From: Goodfellowiella coeruleoviolacea | Lineage (GTDB): Bacteria > Actinomycetota > Actinomycetes > Mycobacteriales > Pseudonocardiaceae | NCBI RefSeq assembly: GCF_024171785.1 | Contig: NZ_JAMTCK010000031.1 | Coordinates: 1-42,515, forward strand | DNA length: 42,515 bases | Direction: 5' to 3' | Shown here: piece by piece, positions 25,537 through 33,147 of the stretch | Layout of the letters: the number at the start of each line of letters is the position of its first letter | How positions within the stretch are numbered: the first letter of the stretch is position 1 | The notes under the pieces: model-generated | Told to the model about the DNA's origin: nothing | Database searches by the model: none | Seen by the model: only the letters and a program-made list of their open reading frames with translations | Translations under genes and position numbers: made by a program

Positions 25537-25631
25537 GGTTCTCGATCCCTTGAGGGGCGATGAGAGGGCAACATCAGCAAGAAGATCGCCCAACGATTGC
25601 TGCCGCGATCCCTAGGAGGGAGAATGACGAG
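25537..25631 (-). CRISPR. Degenerate CRISPR repeat pair, right side of the cas locus
   Basis: One unit at 25543-25564 reads CGATCCCTTGAGGGGCGATG then AG, close to the left-side repeats. A more decayed unit starts at 25606 (CGATCCCTAGGAGGG, then AATGACGAG). Start-to-start distance is 63 bp, identical to one interval of the left mini array. This looks like a dead two-repeat array. The intervening spacer is about 33-40 bp and its source is unknown. Confidence 0.5.
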
Positions 25632-25812
25632 CTGAGAGCATGTTTAGTTGTCACTGTCGTTCGTGTTATCCGGGAGCTCCTGGTTGTTGGGCCACCGCTT
25701 CCCGACGCCTCTTTGTACCACGGAACCTCGCAACTGGGCGCGTTGGGGCAGCCCGTGTCGCAGGCGAACTACGGCGCATGCGATCAAGGGTGATCTTCAC
25801 TGGGCGGCGTGG

Positions 25813-26829
25813 TCAGTTCGGGGTGTGGGGGACGAACCTGATCGGGCTGCGGGCCAGGGTGTGGCCGAGGCCGGCGGCGATGGTGGCCGGGGCGGCCAGG
25901 AACAGGCGTTGTTCCGGGTCGTCGTGCCAGGTGGCCAGCCAGGTCGCCCACTGCTGGTGGATGTGGCGGGTGGTCAACTCGAAGGTGGCCCGGTCGTCGG
26001 GCAGCGGGCTCGACGCGCTGATCACCAGGGCCGCCCGGCACCGGTCGTCGGGGCTGACCGCGTACTCGGTGGACTGGCCGGTGCGGGCCGCGTGCACGGC
26101 GTTGGCCACCATGGACGGATTGCTCGGGCTGAGGCTGATGATCAGGGCCACGCGGTTGGGGGCGTCCGGTGCGAGTGGTTCGGTGCGGGCGGTGAGGAAC
26201 TTCTCCGCCTGACGGCGCTCCGCTGGGGACAGCGGTCCTCGCAGGTGGCCGCCGAGGTGCACTGCCTCGTAGAACACGGATGAGTTCTCGGGCTTCTGCA
26301 TGACCACGAGGTTGGTGTGGACGTCGTACTTGAGGCGGCGGGCGAAGTCGTACGCGTCGGGCAGGCGGGCGATCAGGTAGAGGCAAACCGGAGTGGCCCC
26401 GGAAGCGGCGCCCCGTTCGGTGAGTTTGGCGTGGAACTGTGCGTAGGCGGCGTCCAGGGCTGCCCGGCGGGCATCGGGGTCGGCCGGGATCTCCTGGGAC
26501 ACCTGGAAGTGGTCGTCGTGCTGGTTGGCCTGGGCCTGCGCGGCGGTCACGCGCTGCTGGCTCCAGTTGGTCGCGCCCACCGGTCGCAGGTTGACCACCA
26601 CGCCGATGCCGCGTGGTCGGGAGCGGGAGCGGAGTGGGCCGACGACGCCGAACACCGTGGCGGCGGCGAGGATGGCGAGCACCAGGATGGGCGTGGTCTG
26701 GCCGAAGGTGGCCTTGACCAGGTCCGGGATCAGGCCGTTGAGCACGGCAACGGCCACGAACGCGATCAACGTCCACAGTGGGGCCAGCCGTAACCTGCCA
26801 CGGCCAGCCTGGTTCGCCCCACGTCGCAC
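25813..26829 (-). CDS. Two-transmembrane SAVED-domain protein, candidate cyclic-nucleotide-activated effector
   Basis: This 338-residue protein has two N-terminal transmembrane helices (about 17-36, LWTLIAFVAVAVLNGLI, and 46-66, TPILVLAILAAATVFGVVG) and a long soluble C-terminal domain. Its end, RLFLAAPATIAAGLGHTLA (about 307-325), closely resembles the final motif of SAVED domains (a hydrophobic-AaPaxxAxxlGrxL pattern). Upstream blocks such as VALIISLSPSNPSMVANAV also fit a CARF/SAVED Rossmann core. SAVED domains bind cyclic oligonucleotides in CBASS and some type III CRISPR effectors; the 2TM-SAVED layout is known from CBASS. No CD-NTase is present here, but a GGDD Cas10 is. GTG start at 26829. 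Confidence 0.62.
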   Translation of the reverse strand: MRRGANQAGRGRLRLAPLWTLIAFVAVAVLNGLIPDLVKATFGQTTPILVLAILAAATVFGVVGPLRSRSRPRGIGVVVNLRPVGATNWSQQRVTAAQAQANQHDDHFQVSQEIPADPDARRAALDAAYAQFHAKLTERGAASGATPVCLYLIARLPDAYDFARRLKYDVHTNLVVMQKPENSSVFYEAVHLGGHLRGPLSPAERRQAEKFLTARTEPLAPDAPNRVALIISLSPSNPSMVANAVHAARTGQSTEYAVSPDDRCRAALVISASSPLPDDRATFELTTRHIHQQWATWLATWHDDPEQRLFLAAPATIAAGLGHTLARSPIRFVPHTPN

Positions 26830-26945
26830 TCGGTCATCCCCCCGTCACGCAACGGTGGACGAGGATAGCGAAACCGGGGCGGCCCCACGGGCGGAGCAGG
26901 AAAACTCAACGGTGGAACTGCTGGTGCCGTGGCGGAGAGAGCAGA

Positions 26946-26984
26946 AGCCGGTGCCGCCCGACCGACGGCCAGGCGGCACCGGCT
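26946..26984. terminator. Hairpin terminator after the multi-pass membrane gene
   Basis: Perfect 13-bp arms (AGCCGGTGCCGCC, 26946-26958, and 26972-26984) flank a 13-nt loop. It is 28 bp past the stop of the minus-strand gene at 27012. Confidence 0.75.
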
Positions 26985-27011
26985 GAGCCGGCAGCGGAGG
27001 TGGACCGTGCG

Positions 27012-28181
27012 TTACCCCGCACCGCCGGGCACCGCCGGCGCCGGGCCCTGTCGCCGCCGCAGCCAGTAGGCCAGCACGGCCGCGCCGAGCAGCGGGCCCC
27101 AGACCGGGTACGGGAACAGCAGTACCAACGGGGAACCGGACAGGACACTGCCGACCACGACGCCGGGCGCCGACAGGCAGCACGCGAGCGCCACCACGCC
27201 ACCGGGGATGACCGCCAGCATCGGCGGGACCGGTCGGCCGCGCAGTCGCGGCACCCACCCGGGGAACACCTCACCCCACCTGCTGATCAGGCCGAGGATG
27301 GGCACACACGCCAGCAGGGCGGCGACACCGATGAGGGAACCCTGCAACCGGGTGCCCAGATCGGCGGGGCCCGCTTCGGTTCCGCCAACGGGCCACGGCG
27401 TCAGCCAGGTCAACCGGTACAGGGCGTAGGGCAGCGGGCACAGGGCGGCGCCGATCGTCGCGATCCGACCCCACCGGGCCGCGGATCCGGGCGTGGCCCA
27501 GTCGGGCAGCGCGGCACGCCGGCCCCGCCCCACCCCCCAACTGCGCAACGCGTGGAACAGCCAGTGCACGGCCACCACGGCGTTGGCCGCCGTCCACATC
27601 AGACGCGTCAGATAGAGGCTGAAGGCTGCCGCGAGGTTGTGTGCGAACGAGGCCAGCGTGTCCGCGCTGAGCAGCCCGGTGGTCACGCCGACCGCGATCA
27701 GCACGGCCACCACACTGAGCACGAGCAGGCCGGGCCACTGCCGCTTCAGACAGGACATCACCACGACCGCGAGGACGACGGCGGGTGTCGCCACGGCCGC
27801 CAGGTACCCGAACAGGGACATGACGCCCGCGTCGGACAGCACCAGCCCGAACAGGCCGACTTCGAGGAGAGCCACCACCCGGAGGAACCAGCACGGCGAG
27901 CCCGGCCGGCGCAGTGCCAGGCCGGCCGCGACCAGTCCGAGCAGTCCGGCCAGGAGCACCACCGGTCCAGCGACGTCGTGGTCGAGGAAGTGCGAGAGCG
28001 TGACGGTGACCCGGTCCCCTGGCCCGAACGGGTAACTGGACGGGCGCGCCCACCACAGCGCGCCAACGACGGCTGTCACCGCCGACACCGCCACCCCGAG
28101 CGCCTCCGGCCACCGTGCCGGTGCTGACGGCTCGCGCGCGAATTCGGCGCGAGAAGACGGAACGCCTGCTGTCACACCCAT
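27012..28181 (-). CDS. Multi-pass integral membrane protein of unknown function
   Basis: This 389-residue protein has roughly nine or ten hydrophobic helices, for example VVLLAGLLGLVAAGLAL, PAVVLAVVVMSCL, LLVLSVVAVLIAVGV and LLGAAVLAYWL. A conserved-looking loop LPYALYRLTWLTPWPVGG lies in the second half. I recognise no transporter or enzyme motif. The ATG at 28181 has GGGGAGC just upstream. It is divergent from the histidine kinase gene, with a 22-bp perfect palindrome in the shared promoter region, so it is the likely target of that two-component system. Confidence 0.7.
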   Translation of the reverse strand: MGVTAGVPSSRAEFAREPSAPARWPEALGVAVSAVTAVVGALWWARPSSYPFGPGDRVTVTLSHFLDHDVAGPVVLLAGLLGLVAAGLALRRPGSPCWFLRVVALLEVGLFGLVLSDAGVMSLFGYLAAVATPAVVLAVVVMSCLKRQWPGLLVLSVVAVLIAVGVTTGLLSADTLASFAHNLAAAFSLYLTRLMWTAANAVVAVHWLFHALRSWGVGRGRRAALPDWATPGSAARWGRIATIGAALCPLPYALYRLTWLTPWPVGGTEAGPADLGTRLQGSLIGVAALLACVPILGLISRWGEVFPGWVPRLRGRPVPPMLAVIPGGVVALACCLSAPGVVVGSVLSGSPLVLLFPYPVWGPLLGAAVLAYWLRRRQGPAPAVPGGAG

Positions 28182-28243
28182 GATGCTCCCCTGCTGAGTC
28201 GGCGACTGACCGGTTCCGACGCTAGGCAGGACGCGCGGGGCCC

Positions 28244-28265
28244 ACCTCCCTCCCGGGAGGGAGGT
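28244..28265. promoter_or_regulatory. Perfect 22-bp palindrome, candidate response-regulator operator
   Basis: The half-site ACCTCCCTCCC is followed directly by its exact reverse complement. It lies in the 175-bp gap between the divergent membrane-protein gene and the histidine kinase gene. NarL-type regulators bind inverted repeats, so the response regulator encoded downstream is the prime candidate. It could also fold as a hairpin in the leader of either transcript. Confidence 0.6.
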
Positions 28266-28356
28266 TCGCGGGAAGCCGGCGGGGTAGCGTCACGGCGCGG
28301 TCCGGCGGGCAACCGGGAGGACACGGCGTGGGCACGACGACACGGAGGCGGGCGAG

Positions 28357-29460
28357 GTGGCCAGTTGGGTCGGTCGCATCTGGACCACCTGGGTGTACCA
28401 GTTGCTGGGCGCGGCGTTGTTGACGCCCGCCGTGGCCGTGCTGGCCGTGTGGCTGCTCGCCGAACGCTCCCTGGGACGGCTGGTGGTGCTGGCGGCGGTG
28501 TGCCTGCCGGCGGCCGCGGTTGTCGCCGCACTGCCGATCGTGCGGCAGATCGAGGCCACCGCGCTCGCCGGACTGCTCGGCATCGACGTGCCAAGCCGCC
28601 CCAATCGCCTCTACCTGTGGCTGCTCACCACGTCCCACCTGTTCGCCGGGGCCGTCCCCGGTGGCGCGGTGCTCGCGGTGCTGCCCGCGTTCCTCCACAT
28701 CGGACAGTCCTGGGGCGAGCCGTCGGCCCTGGTGTTCCCCGGCGTCGTGGTGGTCGCGGCCGGGCTGGTGACCACCGCCGCCGGTAGCGCGCAGCGGTGG
28801 CTCGCCGAGCGGTTGCTGCGCGCCGACCCGAGCCGGCTGATCGAGGAGCTGGGGCACCGGCAGGCACTCGCGCTCGAACTGCACGACTCGGTCGGTCACG
28901 CGCTCAGCGTCGTGCTCGTCCAGGCCATGGCGGCGCGATCGGCGCTGCGCGGCGACCCGGGCGCGGCCGAGCGGTCGCTCGCCCAGCTGATCACCACCGC
29001 GCACGACACCCAGGAGGAACTCGACGTCCTGCTGGGCGTGCTCGACTCCGGGGACGACGCGCACACGCCCACGCTGGCGGCGCTGGAGTCCCTCGTCAGC
29101 GGCATGGACGTGACCTGGCACTGCGACCCGGTTGACGCGGTTCCCGCGCGGATCTCCCGCGTGGGCTACGCGATCGCGCGTGAGGCGCTGACCAACGCGC
29201 TCCGGCACGGTGCGGGACGGCCGGGACTGCGCGTCGAGGTGGGCGACGACCTGGTGATCACGGTGTGCAACGCCGTGGCGGGTGACCCGGTGGGCGAGTC
29301 GAGGCGGACGGGCCGCGGCCTCACCGGCATGCGGCTGCGCGCGAAACTGGTCGGTGGTGCCTGCGAAATCGAGAAGGGGGGCCGACAGTGGCGAATCCGG
29401 GCGAGGCTGCCCCTGGCCAGGACGCGATCCGGGTGGTGCTGGCCGATGACGAGAAGCTGA
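28357..29460 (+). CDS. Sensor histidine kinase (NarL-type, HisKA_3)
   Basis: This 367-residue kinase has four to five N-terminal hydrophobic segments (residues 12-150) and then the HisKA_3 dimerisation domain with phospho-acceptor His176 in LALELHDSVGHALS. The ATPase domain shows the N-box AREALTNALRHG and the glycine box GRGLTGMRLRAKLVGG. No extracellular sensor domain is present, so the signal is probably sensed within the membrane. The GTG start has GGAGG nearby. The gene overlaps the response-regulator gene by 73 bp in another frame, so the last residues are out of the conserved domain and may be variable. Confidence 0.9.
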   Translation: MASWVGRIWTTWVYQLLGAALLTPAVAVLAVWLLAERSLGRLVVLAAVCLPAAAVVAALPIVRQIEATALAGLLGIDVPSRPNRLYLWLLTTSHLFAGAVPGGAVLAVLPAFLHIGQSWGEPSALVFPGVVVVAAGLVTTAAGSAQRWLAERLLRADPSRLIEELGHRQALALELHDSVGHALSVVLVQAMAARSALRGDPGAAERSLAQLITTAHDTQEELDVLLGVLDSGDDAHTPTLAALESLVSGMDVTWHCDPVDAVPARISRVGYAIAREALTNALRHGAGRPGLRVEVGDDLVITVCNAVAGDPVGESRRTGRGLTGMRLRAKLVGGACEIEKGGRQWRIRARLPLARTRSGWCWPMTRS

Positions 29461-30089
29461 TCCGGTCGGGGTGGGCGACCATGCTGTCGATCCACCCGGA
29501 CATCACCGTCGTCGGTGAGGCCGAGGACGGTCGCCAGGCGGTCGCCCTGGGGGCACGCGCCGACGTCGTGTTGATGGACATCCGGATGCCCGGCGTGGAC
29601 GGTCTGGCCGCGACCCGGGAACTGACCGCGCTCGCGCCGGACACCCGGGTTGTCGTCGTCACCACCTTCGAGCACGACCAGCTCGTCTGGGGCGCGCTGC
29701 GGGCGGGCGCGGCCGGATTCGTGCTCAAGCGCTCACCCGTCGAGACCCTGGTCAACGCGATCAGGGTGGCGCACGCCAGGGAATCGGTGTTGTTCCCGGA
29801 CGCGGTCCGCCGCATCGCCGCGCGACACGCCCACGCCGCCGCCCCGCGGTCCGCGGTCGACCTCACGGCCAGGGAGTCCGATGTGCTCCGGCTGCTCGCG
29901 CGGGGGCTGTCCAACGGCGAGATCGCCGCCGCGCTCGTCGTCTCCCGCGAGACGGTCAAGACGCACGTGCGAAACCTGTTGGCGAAGCTCCAGGCACGGG
30001 ACCGCACCCAGGCCGTGGTGCGCGCCTACGAACTCGGCCTGGTGTTCTCCGGCACGGCCGACGACCACCTCGGCGTCGAGTTCCGCTGA
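29388..30089 (+). CDS. NarL/LuxR-family response regulator
   Basis: This 233-residue regulator has a receiver domain with acidic pair DD (20-21), phospho-acceptor Asp64 in VLMDIRMPGVDG and Lys114 in GFVLKRSP. It ends with a LuxR HTH (LTARESDVLRLLARGLSNGEIAAALVVSRETVKTHVRNLLAKL). It pairs with the overlapping kinase. The probable target is the divergent membrane-protein gene, through the palindrome at 28244-28265. The GTG at 29388 is the first suitable start. A hairpin terminator follows. Confidence 0.92.
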   Translation: MANPGEAAPGQDAIRVVLADDEKLIRSGWATMLSIHPDITVVGEAEDGRQAVALGARADVVLMDIRMPGVDGLAATRELTALAPDTRVVVVTTFEHDQLVWGALRAGAAGFVLKRSPVETLVNAIRVAHARESVLFPDAVRRIAARHAHAAAPRSAVDLTARESDVLRLLARGLSNGEIAAALVVSRETVKTHVRNLLAKLQARDRTQAVVRAYELGLVFSGTADDHLGVEFR

Positions 30090-30103
30090 GCCCGGCAGGC
30101 GCT

Positions 30104-30134
30104 GGTGACGCCCGACCGGTGGCCGGGCGTCACC
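30104..30134. terminator. Bidirectional hairpin terminator between the response regulator and panB
   Basis: Perfect 11-bp arms GGTGACGCCCG (30104-30114) and CGGGCGTCACC (30124-30134) surround a 9-nt loop between two convergent genes. Confidence 0.8.
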
Positions 30135-30144
30135 TCGTGGTGCC

Positions 30145-31071
30145 TCAGTGGAAGGAGTGTTCCGGGCCGGGGAACTGGCGGGCGCGGACCTCGTCGGCGA
30201 AGGCGGTGGCCGCGTCGGTCAGGGTGCCGGCCAGGTCGGCGTAGCGCTTGACGAACCGGGGGGCCTTGCCCCGGCGCAGGCCGGCCATGTCCTGCCAGAC
30301 CAGCACCTGGGCGTCGCAGTCCGGGCCGGCGCCGATGCCCACGGTGGGGATGCGCAGTTCGTGGGTGACGCGCTTGGCCGCCTCGGCCGGGACCATCTCC
30401 ATGACCACGGCGAACGCGCCGGCCGCCTGCAGCGACAGGGCGTCGTCGAGCAGGGTGTCGGCCGCGTCGCCGCGGCCCTGGACGCGGTAGCCGCCCAGGT
30501 TGTGCTCGCTCTGCGGGGTGAACCCGATGTGGCCCATCACCGGGATGCCCGCGGTGGTCAGGGCGTTGACGTGCGGGGCGAACCGCCGGCCGCCCTCCAG
30601 TTTCACGGCGTGCGCGCGGCCCTCCTTCATCAGCCGCACAGCCGAGGCCACGGCCTGTTCCACCGACACCTGGTAGCTGCCGAACGGCAGGTCGGCCACG
30701 ACCAGGGCGCGGCGCACCGACCGGGTCACCGCGCGCACCAGCGGCACCAGTTCGTCGAGGGTCACCGGCAGGGAGGTGTCGTAGCCGAACACGTTGTTCG
30801 CGGCCGAGTCGCCGACCAGCAGCACCGGGATGCCGGCCTGGTCGAACAGTTCCGCGGTGTACATGTCGTAGGCGGTGAGCATGGGCCACGGCTCGCCGCG
30901 TTCCTTGAGTTCCCGCAGGTGGTGGACGCGGACCCGCTTGGGGGCGCCGGTCGGCCTCGCGGAACCGAGGGCCGAGGCCGGGGCGGACGGGCCGGTGCCG
31001 TAGGGGGCGGGCTCCTCGGCGGGAGCGGTGGTGTGGGCAGGGCTCTGCCCGGGGGTTGGCGTCGTTGCCAC
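30145..31071 (-). CDS. panB: 3-methyl-2-oxobutanoate hydroxymethyltransferase
   Basis: This 308-residue enzyme transfers a hydroxymethyl group from 5,10-methylene-tetrahydrofolate to 3-methyl-2-oxobutanoate, the first step to pantothenate and coenzyme A. Conserved blocks include [25 protein letters not shown] (metal-binding Asp), [29 protein letters not shown] and [16 protein letters not shown]. The first 45 residues are a Pro/Thr/Ala-rich extension absent from most relatives. The GTG at 31071 is chosen because AGGAAGGAAGG lies upstream. nadE is 153 bp upstream on the same strand, so cofactor-biosynthesis genes are adjacent. Confidence 0.95.
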   Translation of the reverse strand: MATTPTPGQSPAHTTAPAEEPAPYGTGPSAPASALGSARPTGAPKRVRVHHLRELKERGEPWPMLTAYDMYTAELFDQAGIPVLLVGDSAANNVFGYDTSLPVTLDELVPLVRAVTRSVRRALVVADLPFGSYQVSVEQAVASAVRLMKEGRAHAVKLEGGRRFAPHVNALTTAGIPVMGHIGFTPQSEHNLGGYRVQGRGDAADTLLDDALSLQAAGAFAVVMEMVPAEAAKRVTHELRIPTVGIGAGPDCDAQVLVWQDMAGLRRGKAPRFVKRYADLAGTLTDAATAFADEVRARQFPGPEHSFH

Positions 31072-31224
31072 GGTGGACCTTCCTTCCTCAAGGCCCGCGC
31101 CGGGCGGGTCCCTGGGACTTTCGCGGATGGTGTCACCGTCGAGCGTGGCACTGTCGCGCCGGCCGCGCCGCCGGGGTGAAAGCAGGGTCACACATTCCAG
31201 CCCCCACCCCGGGGCGCGCCGAGG

Positions 31225-32943
31225 TCAGCCCTCGCGCCAGGCGTTGGTGATGGGCAGCCGGCGGTCCCGGCCGAACGCCTTGAAGGTGATCTTGGTGCCC
31301 GGCGGGTACTGCCGCCGCTTGTACTCGGCCAGGTCGATCATGCGCAGCACCCGCTCCACCAGTTCGCGGTCGAAACCGGCGGCCAGCAGGTCGTGGTAGC
31401 CCTTGTCGCCCTCGACGTAGTTGTCCACCACCACGTCCAGCAGCTCGTAGTCGGGCAGCGAGTCGGTGTCCAGCTGGCCCGGCCGCAGCTCCGCCGACGG
31501 CGGCTTGGTGATCGAGTTCTCCGGGATCGGCGGCACCTCGCCGCGCTTCTCCGCCTCGGCGTTGCGCCACCGCGCCAGCGCCCACACCAGGGTCTTGGGC
31601 ACGTCCTTGATCGGCGCGTAGCCGCCGACCGAGTCGCCGTAGATGGTGGAGTAACCCACCGCCAACTCGGTCTTGTTGCCGGTGGTCAACACCAGGTGTC
31701 CGTACTGGTTGGACAGTCCCATGAGGATCACGCCGCGGCAGCGCGCCTGCACGTTCTCCTCGGCGAGACCGGTCAGCCCGAGCTGGTTGACGAACACCTC
31801 AACCATGTCGGCGATCGGCTGCACCTGGTAGTGCAGGCCGGTGCGGCTGGCCGAGTCGGCCGCGTCCGAGCGGGAGTGCTCCGAGGAGTAGCTGGACGGC
31901 ATGGACACCCCGTGCACGGCGTCCGCGCCCAGCGCGTCCACGGCAAGCGCGGCCACCACGGCCGAGTCGATTCCACCGGACAGGCCGAGCACCACCGAGC
32001 GGAACCCGTTCTTGCGCACGTAGTCGCGCAGGCCCAGCACCAGCGCGGTCCACACCTCGGCCTCGTCGGACAGCGGCTCGGCCGGCGGCGGCACCGGCTG
32101 CGGCTCGTAGGCGGGCAGCGGCGCCTCGGAGAGCACCACGCGGCGCACGGTGAAGTGGTCGGCGGCGGTGGCCTGGCTCGGCTCGGCCGTGCCAGGCAGG
32201 TCCAGGTCGACCACGAGCAGCTGCTCCACGAACTGGGCGGCCCGGGTGAGCAGCGTGCCGTCCGCGCCGACCAGCATGGAGTCACCGTCGAAGACCAGCT
32301 CGTCCTGGCCGCCGACCAGGTTGACGTAGGCCAGTGGCGCGCCCGCCTCCCTGGCCCGGCCGGCCACCAGCGGCAGCCGCACGTCGTCCTTGTTGCGCTC
32401 GTAGGGCGAGGCGTTGGGGGAGACGACCAGGTCCACGCCGAGCTGGCCGAGCGCGGCGACCGGTCCGCCGTCCTGCCACAGGTCCTCGCAGATCACCATG
32501 CCGATGTCCACGCCGTGCAGGCGCACCACGTCCAGGGTCCGCCCCGGCTTGAAGTAGCGGCGCTCGTCGAACACCCCGTAGTTGGGCAGGTGGTGCTTGT
32601 ACTGGGTGGCCACCACCTCGCCGCGGTAGAGCACGGCCGCGGCGTTGCGCGGGCCGTCCTCGTCGATGTCCAGGTAGCCGACGAAGGCGGCGACCTCGCC
32701 GGCGCCCGCCTCGACCAGCCGGGTGGCCAGGTCCTGCAGGGCCTGCCTGGACGCCTTGGCGAAGGACACCCGCAGGGCCAGGTCCTCCACGGGGTAGCCG
32801 GTGAGCACCATCTCCGGGAAGACCACGAGATGGGCGTCGGAGCGCGCGGCCCGGCCTGCCCACTCCACGATCAGGTCAGCGTTGCCTGCCAGGTCACCGA
32901 CTCTCGCGTTGACCTGGGCCAGGGCTAGGCGCAGTTGCGGCAT
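31225..32943 (-). CDS. nadE: Glutamine-dependent NAD+ synthetase
   Basis: This 572-residue two-domain enzyme makes NAD+ from deamido-NAD+ and ATP, using ammonia from glutamine. The N-terminal nitrilase-type glutaminase domain carries the Glu44-Lys116-Cys152 triad (VVFPEMVLTGYP, YKHHLPNYGVFDE, VICEDLWQDGG). The C-terminal synthetase has the PP-loop VLGLSGGIDSAVVAALA and LVLTTGNKTELAVGYSTIYGDSVGG. The length is a little shorter than mycobacterial NadE. The ATG at 32943 (MPQLRLALAQVNARVGD) gives the standard start with GGGAGAAG upstream. It shares a divergent 204-bp gap with the TAP-type peptidase. Confidence 0.95.
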   Translation of the reverse strand: MPQLRLALAQVNARVGDLAGNADLIVEWAGRAARSDAHLVVFPEMVLTGYPVEDLALRVSFAKASRQALQDLATRLVEAGAGEVAAFVGYLDIDEDGPRNAAAVLYRGEVVATQYKHHLPNYGVFDERRYFKPGRTLDVVRLHGVDIGMVICEDLWQDGGPVAALGQLGVDLVVSPNASPYERNKDDVRLPLVAGRAREAGAPLAYVNLVGGQDELVFDGDSMLVGADGTLLTRAAQFVEQLLVVDLDLPGTAEPSQATAADHFTVRRVVLSEAPLPAYEPQPVPPPAEPLSDEAEVWTALVLGLRDYVRKNGFRSVVLGLSGGIDSAVVAALAVDALGADAVHGVSMPSSYSSEHSRSDAADSASRTGLHYQVQPIADMVEVFVNQLGLTGLAEENVQARCRGVILMGLSNQYGHLVLTTGNKTELAVGYSTIYGDSVGGYAPIKDVPKTLVWALARWRNAEAEKRGEVPPIPENSITKPPSAELRPGQLDTDSLPDYELLDVVVDNYVEGDKGYHDLLAAGFDRELVERVLRMIDLAEYKRRQYPPGTKITFKAFGRDRRLPITNAWREG

Positions 32944-33147
32944 GCCTACATCTTCTCCCAGGACGCGGGAGCCGTGGGATCTGTGTGACGGATGAGCCAC
33001 ACGAATGGCCAGGTCCGTCGCACGGCCGGCCGGAACGGCAGGTAGCTGGTGCACTCGGGGTGGCTGTGCCTGGTGGGGCGCGCGTGCGGACGGGTGAGCG
33101 GGGTGCGGCCTGACCGAGATGTCGGCCGCTGATGGCACCATCGGGGG

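Noticed and set aside
25297-25563. 88-residue plus-strand frame in the hairpin region
   Set aside because: No ribosome binding site, poor codon use, and it overlaps perfect hairpins and the CRISPR-type repeat.
25560-25793. Plus-strand frame over the right-hand repeats
   Set aside because: It starts inside the degenerate repeat and has no recognisable domain or start signal.
25813-26829. SAVED candidate considered as part of a CBASS operon
   Set aside because: No CD-NTase, HORMA or Cap2/Cap3-type gene is found on either side within the window.
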